Virus record (IMG/VR): IMGVR_UViG_3300009436_000054
Span: 1-35,548 of that record
Length of the DNA stretch: 35,548 nt
Source of the DNA: a virus
Direction: 5' to 3' (one strand)
The notes under the pieces were generated by a model. The model was not told where the DNA came from. It saw only the letters and a list, made by a program, of their open reading frames with translations, and searched no databases. Position numbers and translations under genes: made by a program. Of the stretch, positions 16,183 through 21,228 are shown one piece after another. How positions within the stretch are numbered: position 1 is the first letter of the stretch; each line of letters opens with the position of its first letter.

Positions 16183-16566
16183 GTGAGTAAAGTAGCAGTG
16201 TACGGTTCACTTCGTGAAGGCTTAGGTAATCACAGAGTATTAGGTGACTCTAAGCTTATCGGAAAAGAATGGATACCAAACTATGAAATGTTTTCACTTG
16301 GTAGTTTCCCTGGTATCCGTAAAGGTGAGGGGTCTATCTTCGTAGAAGTATATGAAGTAGACTCCGATACACTTGAAAGACTTGATACGTTAGAAGGTTA
16401 TCACTCTAAAGATAATGAGAGTAACTTTTATAACAAGGAAGAAGTATCAACTAAATTCGGAGACGCATTGATATACACCTTACAAGGTGAACGCTACAAG
16501 CGTAGCCCAATAGTGTCCTCTGGAAATTGGAAAGCACATAGTGCAACTTTAAAGGAACTAATTTGA
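16183..16566 (+). CDS. Gamma-glutamylcyclotransferase-like (AIG2/GGCT fold) protein
   Basis: I place the start at the GTG at 16183 (127 aa, VSKVAVYGSLREG) because GAGG lies nine bases upstream. YGSLREGLGNHRVL at residues 7-20 is the family's anion-binding loop. VEVYEVDSDTLERLDTLEGY matches the conserved region leading to the catalytic-type acidic residue. Family members cyclise and release 5-oxoproline from gamma-glutamyl amides. In this cassette it would process or edit gamma-glutamyl intermediates made by the ligases, matching predictions made for phage amidoligase clusters. Activity is inferred. Confidence 0.8.
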   Translation: MSKVAVYGSLREGLGNHRVLGDSKLIGKEWIPNYEMFSLGSFPGIRKGEGSIFVEVYEVDSDTLERLDTLEGYHSKDNESNFYNKEEVSTKFGDALIYTLQGERYKRSPIVSSGNWKAHSATLKELI

Positions 16567-16628
16567 CTTGAAGCATAAAGCATCAAGATAAAAATCCCAA
16601 ACTTAAATTATAATATAAGGTAATAAAT

Positions 16629-17096
16629 ATGACAGCAATTCTTGGAACCTCTATCATCCGTGACGTAACACTTAACTATGTCAAAGTAGATCCTGAAAAT
16701 CCAACAGAACCTTTTGGTACTCTCCAGTGGGAGTGTCAACTAGTTGTACCTTCTGAAAGATCTGAGGAACTCTCTCAATATGGCACAGTTAAACCTGTCA
16801 AAGATGATCCAAGTAGAGTCGCAATCAACTTGAAACGTAAAGCTGTACGTAAAGATGGGTCTGCTAATGACCCTGTAGTTCTTGTTGATGGAAAGAAACA
16901 ACCTATTGCACCCACCATTAAGATTGGTAATGGCTCAGTAGGTAACGTCAAAGTATATCGAAGAGAGTATGATGTTGCTGGCAGACAGGGTATCTCTACG
17001 ATCCTTACAGCAATTCAGATCACAAACCTAATTGAATATACAGGTTCAGTGGACTTCGATGTTGAGGGTACTGAGGCTGACGACTCAGAATTTTAA
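16629..17096 (+). CDS. ssDNA-binding protein, T7 gp2.5-like
   Basis: This 155-aa protein has a beta-rich body (FGTLQWECQLVVPSERSEEL, RVAINLKRKAV, VGNVKVYRREYD, ISTILTAIQITNLIEYTG). It ends in a strongly acidic tail with a terminal Phe (EGTEADDSEF). An OB-fold body plus acidic, aromatic-ended tail is the hallmark of gp2.5-type SSBs, whose tail contacts polymerase and helicase. AAGG lies eight bases before the ATG. It is separated from the amidoligase cassette by 62 bases and opens the replication-related part of the block. It is the second SSB-like gene in the window. Confidence 0.8.
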   Translation: MTAILGTSIIRDVTLNYVKVDPENPTEPFGTLQWECQLVVPSERSEELSQYGTVKPVKDDPSRVAINLKRKAVRKDGSANDPVVLVDGKKQPIAPTIKIGNGSVGNVKVYRREYDVAGRQGISTILTAIQITNLIEYTGSVDFDVEGTEADDSEF

Positions 17097-17103
17097 AAGG
17101 AAC

Positions 17104-17130
17104 TAGTTTACTTCCTTAATATGTAAACTA
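17104..17130 (+). promoter_or_regulatory. Inverted repeat after the SSB gene
   Basis: TAGTTTAC and GTAAACTA form a perfect 8-bp stem around an 11-base loop, eight bases after the SSB stop codon. No U-tract follows. It may stabilise the mRNA 3' end or be an operator. Confidence 0.45.
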
Positions 17131-17143
17131 ATTACCCAAAGGG

Positions 17144-17179
17144 ATAAGAATAACTAAGGGTTAAAATGTTTATTCTTAT
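17144..17179 (+). promoter_or_regulatory. Hairpin presenting the start site of the 22-aa peptide
   Basis: ATAAGAATAA (17144-17153) and TTATTCTTAT (17170-17179) pair perfectly over 10 bases. The 16-base loop holds the AAGGG ribosome site and the ATG at 17166. The stem is AT-rich. This could expose or mask the start in a regulated way. Confidence 0.5.
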
Positions 17180-17234
17180 TTCCGTGTTGTTTATTTCGTT
17201 GCTTGCACTAGATATGCGTGATAAGTGTGAGTAA
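17166..17234 (+). CDS. 22-aa membrane peptide
   Basis: The peptide begins MFILISVLFISLLALDMRD and ends KCE. The first 15 residues are strongly hydrophobic. CTAAGGG lies about five bases before the ATG, inside a hairpin loop. It is closely followed by a strong terminator, so it may be the last gene of the SSB transcript. No family is known, and coding status is supported only by the ribosome site and composition. Confidence 0.45.
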   Translation: MFILISVLFISLLALDMRDKCE

Positions 17235-17262
17235 AACGCAATAGATTACATTCTAAGGGACT

Positions 17263-17302
17263 CTACCTGGCTTCTTGTAGGCTAGGTAGGGTTTCTTTTT
17301 TT
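17263..17302 (+). terminator. Rho-independent terminator after the SSB unit
   Basis: CTACCTGGC and GCTAGGTAG form a 9-bp stem with one G-U pair around a 9-base loop, and are followed by GGTTTCTTTTTTT. About 85 bases of non-coding sequence follow before the next gene. They include AGGTACCTTATA at 17350, which resembles AGGTACCTTGTA at 8968 in the control region. Confidence 0.9.
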
Positions 17303-17387
17303 AACGTCTAACGTAAAACCAGGGGCCTCTCTGTTCCTTCTAGGCAATTAGGTACCTTATAGGGAACTACCTAGAACGGAGGTAAAA

Positions 17388-17819
17388 GTGGAAGATACCC
17401 AAAAAACTTATACGCAAGAAGATGTTAAAGATGGTAAGAAAAAGATACACCCTAACTCACTAGCTAATCTTAAACCAAGGCATGATAAAGAACACATGCA
17501 AATGATGGCAGAGAAAGCAACTGAAGCTAGGCTAAAGAACGAAGCAATGAAAGAACAGATGGGTGATGTACTTAAACTTGTCAACAATCTTTCAGATAGT
17601 CTTATGGATTCAATACCCAAAGGACTTACTGTAATGAAACTCGCAATGCTTAAGGCTATCTCGAGTGATGATATGGTAGAAGCAGCAAGGCTTGCTTCAA
17701 TTGTAGCGGAGTACGAACAACCTAAGCTACAACGTACAGAAAATGTTAATACTAACTTTGATTATACTGATTTAACAGATGAAGAGTTAGCGGAAGAGAT
17801 GCAACGACTATCTCAATAG
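17388..17819 (+). CDS. Possible small terminase subunit or related protein
   Basis: The start is a GTG with GGAGG five bases upstream, giving 143 aa. The sequence is mostly helical: a basic N-terminus (KKKIHPNSLANLKPRHDKEH), a long helical middle, and a C-terminus YEQPKLQRTENVNTNFDYTD followed by an acidic LTDEELAEEMQRL. The NSLANLKP start and the C-terminal pattern are reminiscent of phage small terminase subunits, which bind the packaging site. I cannot confirm this without a profile search. If correct, the small and large terminase genes are on opposite strands about 9 kb apart. Hairpins precede and follow it. Confidence 0.45.
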   Translation: MEDTQKTYTQEDVKDGKKKIHPNSLANLKPRHDKEHMQMMAEKATEARLKNEAMKEQMGDVLKLVNNLSDSLMDSIPKGLTVMKLAMLKAISSDDMVEAARLASIVAEYEQPKLQRTENVNTNFDYTDLTDEELAEEMQRLSQ

Positions 17820-17844
17820 GGGCTTTTATGCCCCTTATTTTATT
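17818..17844 (+). terminator. Terminator overlapping the 17388 gene stop
   Basis: AGGGGC and GCCCCT pair around a TTTTAT loop, and are followed by TATTTTATT. The stem starts inside the stop codon. A second weak stem (ATGT-AGTT-ACAT) followed by TTTTTTTT lies at 17857-17878. Confidence 0.7.
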
Positions 17845-17850
17845 GCTACA

Positions 17851-17870
17851 CCGACAATGTAGTTACATGC
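17851..17870 (+). promoter_or_regulatory. CCGACAA...ACATGC motif, copy 2
   Basis: CCGACAATGTAGTTACATGC lies just behind the terminator at 17818 and is repeated 34 bases downstream. It has the same two halves as the copy at 10089. Confidence 0.35.
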
Positions 17871-17884
17871 TTTTTTTTAAGCAA

Positions 17885-17903
17885 CCGACAATGGAGGACA
17901 TGC
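17885..17903 (+). promoter_or_regulatory. CCGACAA...ACATGC motif, copy 3
   Basis: CCGACAATGGAGGACATGC directly precedes, and includes the GGAGG ribosome site of, the gene starting at 17906. Together with copy 2 it forms a near-direct repeat. Confidence 0.35.
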
Positions 17904-17905
17904 AA

Positions 17906-18112
17906 ATGTCATCGTATATTATACGAGTAAAAGATACAGAAGATAACTCAAATGTTAAAGTAAGCTTTGAGTCTGAAGGAATTGATATAGTAGATGAGGA
18001 AAGTAAAGCCTTTGAGTTATGCGCATACATATTAGATTGCGTACAAGACATTGGGGGTGAAGAAACAGGACCAGAAACTGATGGAGACGAACCCGATGCC
18101 ACAGTCCACTAA
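17906..18112 (+). CDS. Small acidic protein, unknown
   Basis: I chose the ATG at 17906 (68 aa, MSSYIIRVKDTEDNSN) because GGAGG lies eight bases upstream. The open frame continues upstream but without a ribosome site. The N-terminal half looks like two beta-strands and a helix (SYIIRVKD, VKVSFESEGIDIVDEES). The C-terminus is a flexible acidic tail (GGEETGPETDGDEPDATVH). It overlaps the next gene by 17 bases. It is possibly a regulatory or DNA-mimic-like protein on charge alone; there is no family match. Confidence 0.65.
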   Translation: MSSYIIRVKDTEDNSNVKVSFESEGIDIVDEESKAFELCAYILDCVQDIGGEETGPETDGDEPDATVH

Positions 18113-18362
18113 CACTACACTAGAGGAAAGAGGCAATAGGTACGGAACCTTTGAGTCCCAAGGTAAAATCTCTCAATCTTTTAAAGAGACAATGAGAAAC
18201 ACCGACAACTGGGACAGGCTTACATGCTCTCAAAAAGAATCTCTTGAAATGGTAGTGCATAAGATTGCAAGGATACTTAACGGTGATCCTAACTATGCAG
18301 ATAGTTGGCATGATATTGCAGGATATGCAACACTAATTGATCAGGAACTTACAGGAGAATAG
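18096..18362 (+). CDS. Conserved phage protein, DUF6378-like
   Basis: I place the start at the ATG at 18096 (88 aa, MPQSTNTTLEERGNRYG), with GGAG nine bases upstream; an ATG 15 bases earlier is also possible. The pattern LEERGNRYGTF, then KESLEMVVHKIARILNGDPN, then YADSWHDIAGYATLIDQEL is a small family recurring in T7-like and other phages. I associate it with DUF6378. It is all-helical; the function is unknown. The next gene starts immediately after its stop codon. Confidence 0.75.
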   Translation: MPQSTNTTLEERGNRYGTFESQGKISQSFKETMRNTDNWDRLTCSQKESLEMVVHKIARILNGDPNYADSWHDIAGYATLIDQELTGE

Positions 18363-18363
18363 T

Positions 18364-18504
18364 ATGTCAGGTAAAGGCTCAAGACCTCGACCTATTCCAA
18401 ATCAAACTGGTTTTGAAGATAACTGGGATAAGATATTTGGAAACAAAGAAAAAGAAACTAAGAGCCCTTCGGGCTCCTCAAAAGATAAAACAAAAGGTAA
18501 ATAA
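18364..18504 (+). CDS. 46-aa conserved phage microprotein (MSGKGS family)
   Basis: The sequence begins MSGKGSRPRPIPNQTGFEDN and continues with WDKIFGNKEKE and a Lys/Ser-rich tail. The 'MSGKGS+PRP...NWD+IFG' pattern recurs in many unrelated phages as a tiny protein of unknown function. It starts one base after the upstream stop codon. Codons 34-38 (SPSGS) are encoded by the third copy of the 6-bp-stem hairpin repeat, so that repeat is translated here. Confidence 0.75.
   Translation: MSGKGSRPRPIPNQTGFEDNWDKIFGNKEKETKSPSGSSKDKTKGK
18462..18476. repeat. Hairpin repeat copy 3, inside a gene
   Basis: GAGCCC-TTC-GGGCTC lies within AGAGCCCTTCGGGCTCCT, identical over 18 bases to the copy at 9438. 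It lies inside the 18364-18504 gene and about 30 bases before the next ATG. No U-tract follows. Confidence 0.7.
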
Positions 18505-18506
18505 TT

Positions 18507-18671
18507 ATGTTTGAAGTTTTAGTAGTAGTATCATTAGCTATCGTAATAACCTATGTACTAAGTGAAAGCTTAAGTAAAACCCAGAAGAAATTCTTAAAAG
18601 GAAAGATTGGATATGAAAAAGTGGTGGCGTATCTGGGCAAAAAGCTTGGGCGAAAAGGTGGGCGAAAGTAA
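18507..18671 (+). CDS. 54-aa membrane-anchored basic protein
   Basis: It begins two bases after the previous stop codon. The N-terminal 17 residues (MFEVLVVVSLAIVITYV) form one membrane segment. The rest is a very basic tail (KTQKKFLKGKIGYEK... GKKLGRKGGRK) that would lie in the cytoplasm. The last 59 bases overlap the next gene in another frame. No ribosome site stronger than weak is seen, so translation is probably coupled. Function unknown. Confidence 0.6.
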   Translation: MFEVLVVVSLAIVITYVLSESLSKTQKKFLKGKIGYEKVVAYLGKKLGRKGGRK

Positions 18672-18780
18672 GAACCAAGCAGATGCTGTGGCAGTCATCA
18701 GGACTTTCTGGTGGCTTGTCCACATCGTAACTTGCTTTATGATTATAATCAACAGTGCAACTCAGCTAGGTTGGATATGA
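18613..18780 (+). CDS. 55-aa Trp-rich membrane protein
   Basis: The protein reads MKKWWRIWAKSLGEKVGESK and then an AVAVIRTFWWLVHIVTCFMI membrane segment (about residues 26-47). Similar small proteins with a WW-rich head and one membrane helix occur in other podoviruses (from memory). The start lies inside the preceding gene in a different frame, with AAGGA about 12 bases upstream. Its stop overlaps the next start (ATGA). The 59-base overlap of two small membrane-protein genes is unusual. Confidence 0.6.
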   Translation: MKKWWRIWAKSLGEKVGESKNQADAVAVIRTFWWLVHIVTCFMIIINSATQLGWI

Positions 18781-18965
18781 AAAATATAAAGATAATTAGT
18801 TGTAACGACAGTAGTAAATGGTATGCTCCCCTTGTGGGCCAAGTAATACCATTGCTAGAAGAAGAAGAACAAGAATATAAATCACGGGAGCCCTCTGGGT
18901 TTATTAACTTTGTATCTAAGGTAGATGCAGAGGTAACAGAAGAGAACTCTATTTATGCAATATAA
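18777..18965 (+). CDS. Small conserved phage protein, unknown
   Basis: I place the start at the ATG at 18777 (62 aa, MKNIKIISCNDSSKWYAPLV), which overlaps the previous stop codon as ATGA. The 'S..KWYAPLVGQVIPLL ... Y+SREPSGFINFVSKVDAEV' layout suggests a small beta-rich fold and resembles tiny proteins in other phages. No function is known. Its end overlaps the endonuclease gene by 11 bases, so it is translated as part of the replication operon. Confidence 0.65.
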   Translation: MKNIKIISCNDSSKWYAPLVGQVIPLLEEEEQEYKSREPSGFINFVSKVDAEVTEENSIYAI

Positions 18966-19329
18966 AATATGTAATAAGTGTGGAGTAAAGAAGTCGGAAG
19001 AAGATTTCCCTATGGAAAGTGGTAGGGCATATCGAAAGACTACCTGTAGGCTTTGTATAAGATCCGTTGCAAAAGTACGCAAGGAACTTAGAGATACAGT
19101 TGAACCACCCCCAGAAGATTACCAATGCCCTATCTGTTTACGTAACGCAGAGGAGGCAAAGGGTTGTGGTGGTAAGAATAAATCACCATGGGCATTAGAT
19201 CATGACCACCTGACCAGTAAGTTTAGGGGGTGGATATGCCACTCGTGTAACAGAACACTAGGCGGACTGAAGGATGACTTCGGTGCATTGACTCGTATAA
19301 GAAATTATTTAAAGAAAGGTAGAGAATGA
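18955..19329 (+). CDS. Endonuclease VII-like Holliday-junction nuclease
   Basis: This 124-aa protein has zinc-binding cysteine pairs (CNKCGVKK near residue 6, CRLC near 32, CPIC near 59, CHSC near 94). It carries the His-Me finger core ALDHDHLTSKFRG (about 80-92) followed by CHSCNRTLGGLKDD. This is the T4 endonuclease VII / HNH signature, with DHDH and the later Asn as catalytic and metal-binding residues. Such enzymes cleave branched DNA before packaging. Length suits the compact phage form. It overlaps the reductase gene by four bases. Confidence 0.88.
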   Translation: MQYKICNKCGVKKSEEDFPMESGRAYRKTTCRLCIRSVAKVRKELRDTVEPPPEDYQCPICLRNAEEAKGCGGKNKSPWALDHDHLTSKFRGWICHSCNRTLGGLKDDFGALTRIRNYLKKGRE

Positions 19330-21179
19330 ACACATCAAATAAAATACTATCAGACATAACAGTATTCAGTAAGTACGCTAAGTATGTACCAGACCTTGAG
19401 CGTAGAGAAACTTGGTATGAACTGGTAACTAGAAACAAAGAGATGCACCAACGTAAATACCCTAAGATGCGTAAGGAAATCGAGAAGGCGTACAAGCTTG
19501 TGTATAGTAAGAAAGTACTGCCATCAATGCGATCACTACAGTTTGGTGGTGCACCAATTGAGCTAGCACCTAATCGAATCTACAACTGTGCATACCTACC
19601 TATAGAAAGCCCTGAAGCTTTCGCTGAGTCTATGTTCCTGCTACTAGGTGGTACTGGTGTAGGTTACTCAGTTCAGCGTCACCATGTACGTAAGCTACCA
19701 GAAGTTGCAGGCCCTAAGGCACGTAAGCGTAGGTTCCTAGTATCTGATAACATCGAAGGGTGGGCAGATGCAGTGAAGGTTCTATGTGAATCTTACTTTA
19801 ATAACATGATGGATGTTGAGTTTGACTATCGTGATATTAGACCTAAGGGTGCAATGCTTATCACTACTGGTGGTAAAGCTCCAGGACCTCAGCCCCTCAA
19901 GGATTGTATTCACAACATGAGAGCTATCTTTGACCAAGCTATTAGTCGTCAACTAACAACGTTAGAAGTGCATGATATGATGTGCTATATTGCTGACGCT
20001 GTATTGACTGGTGGTATCCGTAGGGCTGCTATGATCTCGTTGTTCTCTATGGATGACAATGATATGTTAGCTTGTAAGGCTGGTAACTGGTGGGAAGAGA
20101 ATCCACAACGTGCACGATCAAACAACTCAGCTGTTATGTTGCGCCATAAGATTACAAAGGAAGCCTTTGATAAACTATGGGAGCGTGTAGAGTTGTCTGG
20201 TTCTGGTGAGCCAGGGTTATACTTTACCAATGACAAAGACTGGGGTACTAACCCATGCTGTGAGATTGGACTACGACCTTATCAGATGTGTAACCTAACA
20301 GAGCTTAATGCTTCTAACGTTGAATCCCAAAAGGATCTAAACGAAAGAGCAAGGGCAGCATCTTTAATTGGTACACTACAAGCAGGGTACACTGACTTCC
20401 ATTACCTAAGACCTGAGTGGCAAGAGACTTGTCAACGTGATGCACTTATTGGTGTTGGTCAAACTGGTATTGGTTCAGGTACTGTGTTAGAATATGATCT
20501 GGAGGAAGCAGCAAATGAAGTTAAGAAAGAAAATGAAAGAGTGGCAAAGCTACTGGGTATCAATCCTGCGGCAAGATGTACGACAGTTAAGCCTTCTGGT
20601 ACAAGTTCTTGCGTCCTTGGTAGTAGTTCTGGTATCCACGCTTGGCATAACGATTATTATATTCGTCGCCAACGTGTTGGAAAGAATGAAGCCTTATATG
20701 GTTACTTTTCTGAGCACCATCCAGAGTTGGTTGAAGATGAGTATTTCAACCCTGAAGAGCAAGCTGTAATTGAAATCCCTCAAGCTGCACCTGAAGGTTC
20801 TATCCTAAGAACTGAGAGTCCACTTGAGCTACTCGAACGTGTACGTAAGTACAATGTAGAATGGGTAAGTGTTGGTCATCGTGAAGGACAGAACTCACAT
20901 AACGTATCATGTACTATCTCCCTCAAAGAAGACGAGTGGGAACTAGTAGGTGAGTGGATGTGGAAGAACCGTTACACTTACAACGGTATCTCTGTACTAC
21001 CTTATGATGGTGGCACATATGTACAAGCACCCTTTGAGGATATCTCAGAAGAAAGATATCGTATTATGGAAGGTGCCCTTACAGGTATTGACCTGACCCA
21101 AGTTAAAGAAGTAGAAGACAAGACTGACCTCAGTGCTGAGGCAGCTTGTGCAGGCGGGGCCTGTGAAATAACATACTAA
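19326..21179 (+). CDS. Class II (adenosylcobalamin-dependent) ribonucleotide reductase
   Basis: This 617-aa monomeric reductase makes deoxyribonucleotides for replication. The active site is NPCCEIGL (309-316), with the thiyl Cys and the base Glu. The redox partners are Cys88 (YNCAYLP) and Cys322 (QMCNLTEL). PSGTSSCVLG is the phosphate loop. The C-terminal CAGGAC pair is the shuttle that is re-reduced by thioredoxin. No separate radical-generating subunit or glycyl-radical site is present, which fits class II, the triphosphate-reductase-like type. It needs adenosylcobalamin from host or environment. No intein or intron is seen. Confidence 0.92.
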   Translation: MNTSNKILSDITVFSKYAKYVPDLERRETWYELVTRNKEMHQRKYPKMRKEIEKAYKLVYSKKVLPSMRSLQFGGAPIELAPNRIYNCAYLPIESPEAFAESMFLLLGGTGVGYSVQRHHVRKLPEVAGPKARKRRFLVSDNIEGWADAVKVLCESYFNNMMDVEFDYRDIRPKGAMLITTGGKAPGPQPLKDCIHNMRAIFDQAISRQLTTLEVHDMMCYIADAVLTGGIRRAAMISLFSMDDNDMLACKAGNWWEENPQRARSNNSAVMLRHKITKEAFDKLWERVELSGSGEPGLYFTNDKDWGTNPCCEIGLRPYQMCNLTELNASNVESQKDLNERARAASLIGTLQAGYTDFHYLRPEWQETCQRDALIGVGQTGIGSGTVLEYDLEEAANEVKKENERVAKLLGINPAARCTTVKPSGTSSCVLGSSSGIHAWHNDYYIRRQRVGKNEALYGYFSEHHPELVEDEYFNPEEQAVIEIPQAAPEGSILRTESPLELLERVRKYNVEWVSVGHREGQNSHNVSCTISLKEDEWELVGEWMWKNRYTYNGISVLPYDGGTYVQAPFEDISEERYRIMEGALTGIDLTQVKEVEDKTDLSAEAACAGGACEITY

Positions 21180-21228
21180 AACTAATTGACCTGAACACTG
21201 TCCTTAAACTGTTCATAGAGGACTAACC

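Noticed and set aside
21187-21218. TGAACA ... TGTTCA inverted repeat as a LexA-type operator before the DNA polymerase
   Set aside because: Spacing and core do not match known LexA boxes and there is only one copy; it is mentioned only as a minor inverted repeat.
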